64,000 bases of DNA from Adiantum capillus-veneris (lineage: Eukaryota > Streptophyta > Polypodiopsida > Polypodiales > Pteridaceae), in assembly GCA_014529385.2 (NCBI GenBank), contig CM043942.1:2334501-2398500 (forward strand), written 5' to 3'. Shown here piece after piece: positions 22,278-33,563 of the stretch; positions within the stretch are counted from its first letter, which is position 1, and every line of letters begins with the position of its first letter. The position numbers were made by a program, and so were the translations under genes. The notes under the pieces are model-generated. The model was not told the DNA's origin. It searched no databases and saw only the letters and a list, made by a program, of their open reading frames with translations.

Positions 22278-22469
22278 TGAAGGAGTACGAGCGGAAGTGC
22301 GACGCGAGAGAGAGTGCGAGAAGAAGAGCACGACGATATGGTGAACTCGCTCTATTGTAATGTGTAGAGCATAGTGAGTTCTTATTAGGTTTTTACAAAA
22401 GAATATGTGTACATACGTGGCGGCCCGCCCACTTACCTGGGCGACCACATTGGGCTTTATACCCCAACA
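22278..22469 (-). repeat. Copia 5' LTR
   Basis: 192 bp, the upstream LTR. On the minus strand it starts TGTTGGGGTATAAAG; the early TATAAA is probably its TATA box. Followed by TCATG. Confidence 0.95.
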
Positions 22470-23230
22470 TCATGTCTGGAGTCTGTCGGGTGGTTGTGCA
22501 CATCGTAGAAGCCGCTGGAAGTCCCGTTCGCTCTAGGTGGCAAGAGCTCTCTCTCAAAAGGCAATAGTAGAAATGAGCTTAAAATGAAGTGAAAAAATTT
22601 TATAATGGGGATCCCCGAACCTCTTTCCATGAAATTTGACATGTGCTCCAACTTCTTGCGAGATGCGGTTTAGGCTCGAAAAATTCTTGATTTGGACTCC
22701 ATTTGCCCAGTTTTCGAGAAATTTGACGTTTCAATGAAAATCTGGCCAAAACACGCTTTCTGCTCCATTCTCATAACTGGATCCCCATTGTACCATAGGT
22801 TGTCCTATAGTCACTGATTATCCCCATATTTTTTTTTTCATTACGACCTTTTTTCACCTGCTTTTTGTATTTTTGAAGTTTTTCTGCCCCGATAATTAGT
22901 AAAATTAAAAATAAAATAGGAAATTAAACCCAAAAAATCCCCAAAAATCATAATAACTCAAAAACATCACCACAAAACACTATATACACTCACATGCAAT
23001 TTTTATGGCCGGATTTCTCCGTTTTACCAATATTTTGCCCGAAAAATGGCTATTTTTACCTATATACACACACCTAAGGGCTTGATTTGGCGTTTGGCCC
23101 CATATACTTGTAGATTCATGCTGTATAAGGGCATATGTACTTAGGTTAGTCCAAAAAATTCCGCAATCAAACGACAACCCTTTAAAATAGTCGAAAAACA
23201 TGCCCTTTTTTGCTCTTTTTTTCCATTGGG
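22470..23230 (-). other. Element A DNA downstream of integrase
   Basis: Noncoding DNA between the broken end of integrase and the copia insertion. No palindrome of the GACATCC type is visible in this part. The integrase reading frame fades out near 23230 in lysine-rich sequence, so its C-terminal domain has been lost or replaced. Confidence 0.4.
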
Positions 23231-24582
23231 TCCGCATTTGAGAATGCCTCCCCCCTCTATGGGTAATATAGCGTTTAGACCAAACACCATATTGTATGGT
23301 GTTGTTCCTATTGATGTTTTGTAAGCTACCCTTTATGCCCATAGTGTTGAGTGTAACTGCTGATCCCAGTCTGTCCTTGACTCTGATACAATTTTAGTCA
23401 AAACAATGATGCATAGTGTTTTATTTGTGGCCTCAGCTTGTCCATTTGCCTGTGGATGATATGGAGCAGATTTTTTATGTATGACCATGAATTCCTCTAG
23501 TAAATATTCAATGACTTCATTAAGAAAATGTGTTCCTCGATCACTGACTATTTCTATTGGTAATCCGTATCGTACAAAGGCATTCTCATACAAAAATTGT
23601 GCAGTGGTTCTTGCGTCTGCTTTTTGTGTTGCCTTGGCTTCCGCCCATTTTGTGAGATAGTCCGTAGCCACAATAATATATTGGGTATGGGTGCGATATG
23701 CAGGGGGTGAAATAGGTCCCACAAAATAAATGCCCCATTTTGCAAATTCCCTTGCTCCCATCATTGGCCGTAGTGGCATCTCATCTTTCTTTATCGGCAC
23801 CTTGGTGCGCTGACATGCGTCACAACACTTTACAAACTCCTCAGCATCCATATGCAATGTAGGCCACCATATTCCTGCGGTTAAGACAATTTTTGTCGTC
23901 TTATCGCCTAAAAAATGGCCTCCACTTATTCCTCCATGTGCATGTTCTAAAATCAGCAGGTATTCACTTTCACTTGCATAGATTCTAAGTTGATTATCCT
24001 TTCCTCGCTTATAGAGTTGATTCCCAATTAAATTAAAGTCACGGGCCTCCAGCTCTATAGCTCTTTTCCGTGCTTTTGTTATGTTTTCAAAAAATGTCCT
24101 TGTTGTTAAGAAATCAATGATATATTGACTCCATGCAGATGCAATGTTTACTTGAAACAATGTCGCATGATCCATTGGTCGTTTGGCACTACATATAGTA
24201 CAATTGTTAATATAAGCATGTGTGTCAGCATACATAATTGCCAATAAATCCCTAATTGTTTCAATTGTTGGTGTGTTTTCATTATTGAACAATGAAATGC
24301 ACAATCCTGGACATGTGCTTCTTCAAGATAACACTCGAATTCCTCCGGATTTATACATAATCGTAGAATCTGATCTGACCCTAGATGATACAGTCGTCCT
24401 GCAATCAACTGGAAGTTTTTTGTTTGTCGAATTGTTTGTTGTTTGGATCTGTCTCGCTTGTTATCAAATTCACCTCCAAAGGAAAGAATACTAACAATTT
24501 CCTGAGACCATTTGGGTATCATTTCAATATTGAAAAGATAAGCATCAAGTATGTCATCATCTACTCCTTTAGAAGCTTCCAT
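23231..24582 (-). pseudogene. Element A integrase with two zinc modules
   Basis: Two overlapping frames (24582-24148 and 24304-23333) hold a Ty3/gypsy integrase. The zinc-binding module occurs twice in tandem: first WSQEIVSILS, LYHLGSDQILRL, EEAHVQDCAFH and NNCTIC, then WSQYIIDFL, LYKRGKDNQLRI, EHAHGGISGGHF and CCDACQ. The core follows with WGIYFVGPI, VSDRGTHF and ANGQAEATNKT. The first catalytic Asp (WGxDFVGP in the family) is Tyr, from TAT at 23726-23728, so this integrase should be dead. Reading continues with frame changes after STLWA near 23333 into a partial C-terminal region. Confidence 0.85.
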
Positions 24583-25034
24583 TAGGAAAATTTTGAACTC
24601 ATTTTTGGGCCTTTTAACAGCGCCACATCATCAAAGTTGTACAAAAGAAAGCAACCCGGTAGACTCCTCTAAATATTGCTTAGAACCCCATGATATGACC
24701 TATCATTGGAAAGTTCTTGAAAAATGGATTTTTAAGAGCCAAGGTCCGAAAAGTTTGGATGACTTCTATGAAAGTTATGCCATTTTTCTTTCAATCAGCC
24801 AGGTTTTGTTACCGTTACAGTAATTTAAAATCACCTTTTTCTAGATCTACATGAAGGCAATGTCCGATACATGCATGCTATATATCAATAGATAGCATTT
24901 GAAGAGTAGATTCTAAATATCCAACCTCCAACAAGTTTGGATCTTATTTGCAAAAATTTTACCGATCCCCACTTTTTGAAAGCTCTGCCACATCAACAAT
25001 TCTTACAAGGCCCATTTTTTAGTCCAAACTTTTC

Positions 25035-25499
25035 CTAATGCCCGTTTTGCAGCCTTGAAAGATGATCCGCCCGTAGATGAGTTTTACCCTTTTTGACCAC
25101 CACTGTGAAATCAAACTCTAGCAATATAATAAACCAGCGTACAATTCTCCCAGTATTGCATGGTTTATTTACCAGATACACAAGAGCTTGATGATCTGTG
25201 AAGAACACAAATTTGTTTGGGAGCAAATAATGCCGAAATTTCTTTAAAGTATAAATCATTCCTAACCCCTCTGTTTCAGTAGTTGTGTAGTTCTTCTCTG
25301 CACTATTTAACTATTGGCTTGCATAACAAACTGGGAAATCCATTGTTCCGTCTCCAGGTTGAGCCAGAATACTCCCGATTGCATATGCAGATGCATCAAT
25401 GTGCACATGGAATATCTTTTCCCAATATGGTGCTTTAAGTACAGGTGTTGATACAAGGTTTTCCTTCAGCTTTTGGAATGAAGTTTCACACTCCTCAAT
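25035..25499 (-). pseudogene. Element A RNase H domain
   Basis: Ty3/gypsy RNase H following RT: FHVHIDASAYAIGSILAQ with the first catalytic Asp, DFPVCYAS, a stop, then NYTTTETEGLGMIYTLKKFRHYLL, FTDHQALVYLVNKPC and DHLSRLQNG. It is close to the RNase H of the plus-strand gypsy at 36437 (VYLVNKPC, HLSR), so both belong to the same broad lineage. At least one stop (near 25311) breaks the frame. The stretch 24600-25030 leads on to integrase and is decayed. Confidence 0.85.
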
Positions 25500-26704
25500 C
25501 TAGTCGAAACTGACTAATAAGTGATACAGAGGTTGTGCAATGACTGCATACATATATATGAATCTTCGATAATATCCACAGTGTCCCATGAAGGATTGTA
25601 CTTGTTTGGCATTAGTAGGCCTGGGTAAGTCTACTATGACTTTGATTTTGTCTAGGTGAGTGGTTATGCCATTTCTTGAGACAATATGTCCTAAGATGCG
25701 GCCTTGCCTAACCATAAAAATGCACTTTTCTAGGTAAGAGATTCGATATGTTCTGCATTTCTCAAATACCTTTTGTAAATGGTCAATATGTTCTTCTCAT
25801 AAAAGAGAGTGTACACAGAGATCATCCATATATGTTTCTAAGAATATTCTCAGGTATTCTTTGAACACATGAGTCATTAACCTTTGAAAGGTAGTTGGGG
25901 CATTGGTTAAGCCATAAGGCATAACTCTATACGCATATATTCCCCATTCTGTGGAAAACGCTGTTTTGTGTTGATCCTCTATTGCAATTGTCAGTTGGTT
26001 ATACCTTGAAAACCCATCTAAAAAGGAATAGCCCGTTTCCCAGCCACTCTCTCAAGTACATGTTCCGTGATCGACAAGGGATAATTATCCCTTATGGTGG
26101 CTGCATTTACCTTTTTGAGGTTCACACACACACGCAGCTTTCCGTTCTTTTTGGGGACAACCACAATGGGTGACACCCAATCTGTATGTTCGATTTCATA
26201 GATGAATTCAACATCCATCAGCTTGTCAATCTCCTCTTTGATTTGTTTAGCAAATGTGTCATTATATGTGTAAGGACGTTGTTTGCTAGGTTTGGCATTT
26301 GATTTCAATTGAATTGTATGTTGGCATATCGATGAATCAACTCCTTTGAGGTCTTTGTAGGACCATGCAAACACATCTTTATACTTCTTGAGAAGTTGTG
26401 TTAGCATTTCTTCTTCTTCAGGCTCTAAATCACTTGCTATATAGACCGGCTGAGGCTTTTCTCCTGGCTCCGTGAGGTCTATTCGTTTTGCATTTTCCGG
26501 CCCATCGTAAGATTCCTGGTTTATTCTTTCCCTGACTAGTGGTGTCATTATGATTTTTTTGTCCTGGATTGTGAATTTTTGATAGTGGGATGGCACATTC
26601 ATGTTTCCTTTTTCTGACTCCTCCTTCCCATCACTTTCTGCCTCAGTAGTCCATACCTCCCGTAATGATCGTTTTAGTTCTTGGTATTTCTTTTTGCGCT
26701 CCAA
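25500..26704 (-). pseudogene. Element A reverse transcriptase
   Basis: RT fingers in the frame 26704-26018: FIYEIEHTDWVSPIVVVPKK, LRVCVNLKKVNAATIRDNYP. After a frameshift near 26025 come DGFSRYNQLTIAIEDQHKTA, GIYAYRVMPYGLTNAPTTFQ and the catalytic ETYMDDLCVHS at about 25810-25835. A further stop separates the thumb (25715-25500: GHIVSRNGITTHLDKIKVI). The catalytic YMDD is intact, but frameshifts and stops make the copy inactive. A long charged linker (about 26705-27470) precedes it, ending in the usual EMLTQLLKKYKDVFAWSYKD. Confidence 0.92.
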
Positions 26705-27471
26705 TTTGGTCCATTCTGGGGCTTTTGTTTTTTCCTGTTTTGATTTTTGAGATTTTTTTTATTTTGCTTCTGTTTTAGTCTTCCGTACTTGTTTTATTTC
26801 CTCTTGCGTCCGTTCCCTTCGAACTTTTGAGAATATTCCTGATATTTGGTCTTTTACACAATCCTCTACTTTGACAAGCATTAGATAGTGAGTTTTATCT
26901 TTTATCCTGGGCATAGGGTTCTCTTTCATTTTGTTTTCTGCTCATTTTTTCCTATAGCGTTCCTGGCGTCTAGGGTGTTGATTGGCAAAATCATAAAACT
27001 TGATATTCGCTGTTTTGTCCCCTCGCTCGCTTGAGCTGTCTGAACACTCGTTATCAGCATCGTTATTTACCTCCAGATGCTCAGAGGAGTTATAAAACTC
27101 TTCTTGTTCTGGTGGTCCTACAATCTCATCTTCTGCTGGTAAAAGGCTCCATGTAATAGGATAGCACATCATAGCCATCCTTATCGCAAAATTTTGTCGT
27201 TGGGCTATCTGTAATGGTACAGACATCCAATGTTGCTAGTATGTGTTCCCATTCCAAAGGTTCTAAGGCATCTTCAGGAAAAGGTTCTGAAATATAATCC
27301 TTGTCCTCAATAAATCTTTCTAAGACGCATTCCTCTCTTTTTAAGCTCCCACAACGTGAATCTCCGCACATCCATAGCTCTTTTTTTTGCCCTAACCATC
27401 TTGGGAGTTCAGACCCTGCCAATGTAGATGAATCAAACTCTTCCACGGGTGTCTGGTTAGCATCTTTGTAA
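26705..27471 (-). pseudogene. Element A linker between protease and RT
   Basis: Overlapping minus-strand frames (27551-27126, 27226-26942) rich in Asp, Glu and Lys, including the segment DGYDVLSYYMEPF. No enzyme motif. Gypsy elements with long Gag-Pol often have such an acidic linker. The frame is shifted at about 27170-27200 and broken by stops at about 26941 and 26758. Confidence 0.6.
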
Positions 27472-27830
27472 CTATGGTCTTTTAGGTTTATTTTGGTTGT
27501 TGTCTCGCCATGTCTGAGGTATATGTGGTCGTAACCCCAATCCTGGACCATCTTTTAATTGTCTCATGAATGGTCTTCCCAAGATGATCTCGTAATTGTT
27601 ATTTTTATCGAAATCGATTCTTGCAAACGTATGCTCATACTCGATTCCGCACGAGGTGACAATTACTTTTTCTAAAAGTCCTAGAGGCTTTTCCATGAAC
27701 CCATCTGCCAATTGCAATTTCATTCTGGTAGCTCTCAAAGCCGGTTTTCCCCATTTTTTCCAGATTTCCTTGGTGGCGATATCAACTCCTGCTCCACTTC
27801 AAGAATAGCTTTGGAAATTACTCCTTGGAA
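27472..27830 (-). pseudogene. Element A protease, frameshifted at the active site
   Basis: Retropepsin in the frame ending at 27472: SGAGVDIATKEIWKKWGKPA, LQLADGFMEKPLGLLEKV, FARIDFDKNNNYEIILGRPF. The catalytic Asp should directly precede SGAG; one base is missing there (about 27798-27803), so the upstream frame (AILEVEQE) runs past it and the downstream frame has TGA instead of the Asp codon. The second landmark EIILGRPF is complete. Confidence 0.85.
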
Positions 27831-28983
27831 TTCTACTGGTAGTGTGGTGTTTCCATCTTCTCCCTCACAATGTTCTCCAACCTTGTTTAAAGGTACTGGC
27901 CTAGTGTTTAGTTGAGGCTTGTCCAATTCTCTGATCCCTTCTGGGAGCTTCGAGGTGGGCTCTTTTACTCCAAATTTTTCTAAGCATTTGCCTACGGTGG
28001 TCCACATGTTTGGTCGTAACCTCAGGAGTTCGGCTAATGTGATTGTGCATGCCACAGGGGTGGACAATAACTCAATCAACCCTTGTGAATCCATCACTCT
28101 GTTAGAAGAATGTCTTTGAGATGGGATTTCTCTCACCTCAGACTTGGCTTCATACTCCCCTAGGTAAGAGGGTAGAGTTTTTAGCGAGTCTGGTTGGCTG
28201 TGCCCCGAACTAATTGATCCCTCGTCTCCCCCTTGCGAATGTATATCAAAGTTCATTTGTGATCTTGCCTCAAATTCTTCAATAGGAGGTAGCATCTCAT
28301 TTTTCTCTTTTCTTGTGCTATTCATTTGGTAACTCACCCTGTTAGCTTCGTTGGCATCACGGATTTGCTTCCACAGGTCATCTAGACCATTACAATCCTT
28401 ACCCATTTCTACCAATGTTTTAGGTTGGAAACCATCACTTGTCTCATCTGTTGTATTTGGCACTATGATAGGTTCTCTCCTAGACTCAGACGCAGTTGTG
28501 AGTCTCTCCTTCGTGTCTACTTGTTTCTCTAAAGTTGGTTTGATAGGGGTTGGAGCTGATACTTCGTGCCAACTTGTAGGTTTACCAAGCGGGTTTTCTA
28601 TCAAGGATTGAGCTATTTCAATCATCTTTCGACACATTTCCAAGCTCTGTTTTTCTATTTCGGCATATGGATAAGTCATCCATCTTTGCTCTTGGGTTTA
28701 GTTTTTTTTTAATCTGGCTTTGTATACTTTTAAAAGTCCGTCTAACTGCTCATTTACCTTTTCTGCCAACACTGATCCTCCTGATCCTGCACTTTTTGAG
28801 TTCTACTATTTCCTTGGGTACTATGGTTGCCGCAGTGTGTGAGCTTAAACTAGCTAGATCCTCTAACCGCTCTAATCTATCCTTCGTGTGTTTTAACTCC
28901 TCGGATAGAGCCATTTGCTCTCGTTCTTTCCTGGCTTTCATACGCGTCTTTCTAGCTTTCCAAGTGCTCCTCTCATTTTTCAT
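27735..28983 (-). pseudogene. Element A Gag-PR spacer with coiled coil
   Basis: Two frames, 28983-28750 (basic coiled coil, MKNERSTWKARKTRMKARK and ELKHTKDRLERLED) and 28679-27735 (a 314-codon hydrophilic segment). The latter contains GLIELLSTPVACTITLAELL and LRLRPNMWTTVGKCLEKFG, a short conserved-looking helix pair of a type often seen just before the protease in plant gypsy polyproteins. No enzymatic motif otherwise. It ends at the frameshifted protease site. Confidence 0.7.
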
Positions 28984-30527
28984 TTATGAACTTGGGGCAT
29001 CGGTTTTTGGCTCTTCAATCATGGATTTATTCGTCATTCTTTGAGCTTGGGCTCGTGTCACTGCCTGAATAGGTATTACTGTCTCGTTTTCTGACCCTCC
29101 ACTGGAAGGCACTGCTTCCGACATGTTCAAAGTAGTTTTTGCTCCTTTGCTCGGGTTCTTAGGGCAATAAGGAATCAAATGAGTAATTCCACACTTGGTG
29201 CAATATGCGTTGACTCTAATGATTTCATCATGAGGACAGTCTCTTAGCCAATGGTCTCCACCACACTTGTAGCAGGGTCCCTTAGGCTGTTGAGGTCCTC
29301 CTTGAGCTCCTCTTTGTTGGTATGCATGTCTCTGCCCGCCCATGCCTCCGTTGGCTATGAACAACAATGTTCATTCATCCAAGCTATATCTTCCTTCTTC
29401 TGCTGCCTGTGCGGCTGTTGGTGGTCCTGCACTTCCCATCATTCTCCATGGTTCTGGCGTTGGGGGTTCTTCCGGTGGATAATAGACAAGATTTGCAACG
29501 TATCCATTGGGATCTTCGTAATATGCATGCATAGACACCAAAGCCTTCTCTTCTGGTTTGGTTACTGTTGGTGTGTATCTAATGCCGACTGGTCGTAATC
29601 CTGGTAGGGGTGGTTACTGCCCCAACACTGGTTGTGGTCTTTCTACACCTACAGGTCCTGGTAGGTTGCCTGCTTGATACCTAGGCATCGGTGAAAGTTG
29701 AGGAGATGCTACCTGAGCCTGGGTTCTCTCACATATCCCTTGTTATAATAACATTCCTCCGTCACATGTTTTGTCCATTTTTGTTTAATCGCACACCATT
29801 TTGGTTGTTTAACCTGAGGTTTGGCATACAGGTTAATATTTTTTAGCACTTCCTCTACAAGCTGCTCCTGGCTTACAGCTACTTCTCCTTTCGATGCTGT
29901 CTTAGCGGACTTGCTTCCACTTTGTTGTGAGGATAAATCGTCATCAAGATCCTTGAATTCACCCTCCTTGTAGACCGCACAATTGTCTACAAGGTAAAGA
30001 GCCTCCTTAGTTAACTCATTTAATGTTGTGCTCCTCTTCATATGTAAGTCCTTCTGGAGATCTGCATTCCTCAGTCCTTGAATAAATATAATCATAAGTC
30101 TGGACTGAGTTGACAGTTCTTCCACAGGGTAGAACTTAACCTATCTTTTTAGTCGTAGGGCTGCCTTTCGCACAGACTCCCCTTCTTTCTGTTTGAATTT
30201 ATGGATTTGTGAGACTGTATTATGAGCTATCCCCCTTTGTGAGAATTCCTCAATAAACTCGTCAAACACCTCCTCCATAGACTCAAAGTCTCTATGCTCC
30301 ACAAAGTCAAACCAAGTAGTTGCATCCTCCTCTAGGGTTAGTCCAAACCCTGCAAATTGGGTAGGAAAGTCTAACACCTCTTCAGCTCTAATTACACGCA
30401 CAAAGGCTGCTACATGATCTCTAGGATCTTTGTTTCCTGTGTATTTCTTGTTTACCCATTTTTGCACTTGAGAAGGTCTAATTATATGATGGTCTACAAA
30501 TCTCATCATTGGTTCTCCTCGTCCCAA
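28984..30527 (-). pseudogene. Element A gag capsid and two zinc knuckles
   Basis: Capsid domain in frames 30527-30141 and 30125-29709, in phase and separated by one TAG near 30136: DPRDHVAAFVRVIRAEE, GFGLTLEEDATTWFDFVEHR, FSQRGIAHNTVSQIHKFKQK, LIIFIQGLRNADLQKDLHMK-like text. Then 29367-28984 carries two zinc knuckles, CYKCGGDHWLRDC and CTKCGITHLIPYC. This is the structural Gag of a Ty3/gypsy element, binding and packaging its RNA. A frame shift lies between the two blocks at about 29700-29370. Confidence 0.9.
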
Positions 30528-31672
30528 TCGATATACCTCCTCTGGCCTTCGGTAGTGGGCGCGTTCCTCTCCCAGTGGTGCTCCTACACCGTAATTTTTG
30601 ACTGTTTTTGCAAGAGATGGTTCATCTCGTCAAACTCGTTCTATGGGTGGTCTGTTGACCCTTGAGTTTTTGGCTTACTCTCTCCTTGATACCGTGAATA
30701 GAGTGGTGGTTCTTGTAGATCCCTTTGCCCTCGTGCGGCTGGATAACCATATCGGTTTAGGTCTTGTTCTAATGTTACACTCTGTCAAAGCCATGCCTGC
30801 AATGATGCTGGTTGGTTTTGGTAGTTGAACGTCTGTTGTCGGGTAGAATGTGAGGTCGCGTCGTACTCTTTTGAAAATGGATTTGTCGACTTGCTAGGGG
30901 TGTAGGTGACCCTTGGCACTTCTTCGAGGACATATGTTGATGTTTCTGGAACTGTTGCCTTTTCTACCTCCTCTGGGAGAATACGTTTGTATTCTCGCCC
31001 GTACGTATCAACAAAAACGATATCCTTCCCCATAGCAATTTCATAAGAGAATAAGTAAAGAACCTTGTCTTTGCTTAATTCGTTTGGGTAGGGTTCTTTG
31101 CAACAAAAGTAAGAGACTATTCCCTCGCTCTCATGCTTGTAAATCCCCACATTCTCATTATAAGTAGAGACCCTGGTTGTTTTCTTATCATACATAAAAA
31201 GAGCTCCAGGTCGATCAATGTTTGGAGGTGGTTCTTGAGTCTCTGAAACCATTTTTCCTTTTGCCATGTTATCTCCATATCTGTTGTAACCCTCAGGGTT
31301 ACTAACCATCAGATAGTGGTTCCCCTTTTCGTCTTGGAATCTATCTCCATCATCATAGACTCGAATTATCTCCAGTCTCTGAGAAGGCCTTTCTTCAATA
31401 CAAATACACTTGCGTCCTCGATAGACAGAATAAACTAGGGCTCCCCTTAAGTTTGTTCCTTCTAAGAATATTATAGTGAACTTGGAATCGTTCAAAGGAT
31501 TTTGGGAGGTTCTTCCTCCTACCATTGGTCCTTCATCAGAGAAACCTACTGACTGTTGACTATCCATCACGAAGAAGGACTTATCGGATGAAGTGTCAGT
31601 ATTACTACCCTCCTCAATGATCGGTGCTAGTGGATCTACCCTTGCCAGAGTTAGACTCTCCTCGGTGGACAC
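30528..31672 (-). pseudogene. Element A 5' ORF: Gag N-terminal extension
   Basis: ATG at 31672 opens a 295-codon frame to 30785 and continues through a stop and a frameshift near 30600 into the capsid. I do not recognise the domain by name. The middle part (TIIFLEGTNLRGALVYSVYR, KCICIEERPSQRLEI, GNHYLMVSNPEGYNRYG) can be aligned weakly but consistently with the short 5' ORF of element H (45280: HGAQVYLDPNEEYDICIDD, YLQVENLDVIDKWG), and VDTYGREYKRILPEEVE with FRDYYNNNFSMMSPREVE. This suggests a shared N-terminal Gag domain in both families. Confidence 0.6.
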
Positions 31673-33543
31673 TAAGCTACCCTAGTCACCTGTCACCTTT
31701 TGATCTCTAAGAATGTGTCTTCCCGATCTTAAATTCATCAAACTTAGCAATGCAACTTATCACAAGTCCAACCACTCACCTGGCAAAGGATCAGTTTGCG
31801 CGCAACTTCTTGCTTTGCCGCCGCTGAATATACATGTACACAAGCGTTTAATTTCGGCAATCGAATCAAAGCATTTAATAGCTAGAGGTGGTCTTAGTAA
31901 TGATTGGTATAACTGGAGGGTTAACCTCAACCACTACTGTATTTTATACAATTCTGATGTTCTGGATTAGGTTTGCTAATTTGGAACTGTACTTCCCTCG
32001 AATGTTGGTCAATGTACCGGAAAGTCTTAATTCCGTCTTTGTGCCGTCAAAAGGTCAAACAAGGTCCAAATTCACTTCTGAAATAAGTTTTGGAACTCTT
32101 AAGTCAATTGAAACAACACTCTATTTCATCTGTCAGTTTTTCTCTTCACTAAGCCCCTGTAGACATCCTACGCGTAGGATGTCTCCCTACTCTGTTTTGC
32201 CTAGTTTTTGCACTATAGATTCCCCTTGATGTGCTGAGTCCACACCTGTTTTTACTTTTTTAATTGGACACCTACAAGCTAGTCAATTGATCAGAAATAT
32301 GTTCCGACAGCCTGATGTTGGTCTGACCAGTCAAATCAACTCCAATTTGGACCAAAATTGACTAGGAGGCTTGCCTCAGGCTATACAACACCCTACTATG
32401 CCTACAGTCAGTTTCTGGCTTCAATTCCATGCCTTAGACATTCTACACGTAGCATATCTAATTGCTCAAAATGGCTTCAAATGCAAAGCACAGACTCCTC
32501 TTAAGGTGCTGATCACTTTGGTATGCTCAAAGCTGGGTTTGGAGTGCTAAATCACACAGAACACATCCTACGTGTAGGATGTCTATTTGGCCTATTTGAC
32601 CCCAAACTTAAGCCACAGCTTCCCCTTGATGTCAGCAACCCGGTGCTATGCCTAGATTTTAGTCTGGATTTCAAAAGACCCCAATTTTAGCTATCCTAGC
32701 CTTTTTCAGTCAAAAATGCTAAAGTCTGCTTAAAACCCAATTTTCTCACCCAATTGAGATGAAGCCTTCCTCAAGCACTCAATAAATCATGCACATACAG
32801 CCATCCTATGGTTTTGGTCTTAAAGTAATGCCTTGGCACAATTTGGGTAGGATGTCTGGAAATTTCTATTTATCTAGACTTATCCTGTCAAGATATGGTC
32901 AAACTTCCACTTTCCAGGTGAAAATAGGGTAAAACCTACCTTCTGAATACACTGTTTAACTCAGAATTTCAAAATTTCCACCAGATCACCATGTAGACAT
33001 CCTACGCGTAGGATGTCTCCTGGCTTAAAATTTAATTTTTTCCTGAAAGAAATATTCCTGATGCTTTGAAGCTCTCTCAGAAACACTCACAGAAACTTTT
33101 AAACTTCACTTCAGCTTTCAAACACTCTTTTCCGTCTTTTACAACCTTGTGATGAACATAACAACAAGTGTAACATGCATGAAGTGCTCCAGATCATAAA
33201 TGATGATGTCCTACTTACCCTACTCCTACTCATCATGTGAGATGGTGATAATGGTGTATCGGTTACTTCCTGGCCTCTCTGAACTCTCAAGCTATCCTTT
33301 CACCGCTTCTACCACTCTAACTCCAACTCTCTACACCACAACTCAACTAATACCTAAAACTATCTCAGTCTACCTAAGTCTAACTAGTTGAAGGATCTAG
33401 GCTACACACTCGCTCCCTAGACTCCCTCTAAGACCTAGAGAGTCCTCCACCCTTTGATCCTATCTAAATGTAAAACAAGACTCTGGCAAGCCAGAGAATC
33501 CCTATCCTGAAGGACTAGTCTCGGTCACCTCCCTAGGGTTTTC
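31673..33543 (-). other. Element A 5' leader with palindromes
   Basis: Long noncoding leader between primer site and gag. It carries copies of the palindrome found before the extra ORF: 24-bp perfect copies at 32161-32184 and 32995-33018, a 20-bp copy with GT centre at 32563-32582, a degenerate copy at 32435-32460 and a half site GTAGGATGTCT at about 32848. Spacing is less regular than at 15-16 kb, but 32563 to 32848 is again 285 bp. Confidence 0.85.
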
Positions 33544-33563
33544 GTCCCCGGCAGTGGTGCCAA
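33544..33563 (-). promoter_or_regulatory. Element A primer binding site
   Basis: The minus strand reads TTGGCACCACTGCCGGGGAC, similar to the tRNA-Asp-type site TGGCGCCGTTGCCGGGGA. It directly abuts the LTR end CCGCCAACA. Confidence 0.85.

Larger units (their letters stand above)
16993..22469 (-). mobile_element. Nearly intact Ty1/copia element, Tork-like
   Basis: 5,477-bp element inserted in element A. It has two LTRs (16993-17183 and 22278-22469), both reading TGAAGGAG to CCCCAACA on the plus strand, a primer site and a polypurine tract in the right places, and a perfect 5-bp target duplication TCATG at 16988-16992 and 22470-22474. Between the LTRs I count five substitutions and one single-base indel, about 97% identity, so it is fairly young. 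The coding order gag, protease, integrase, RT, RNase H is that of Ty1/copia. Three defects (a frameshift near 20845, TAG at 18434-18436 and TAG at 17726-17728) prevent a full polyprotein. Confidence 0.97.
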
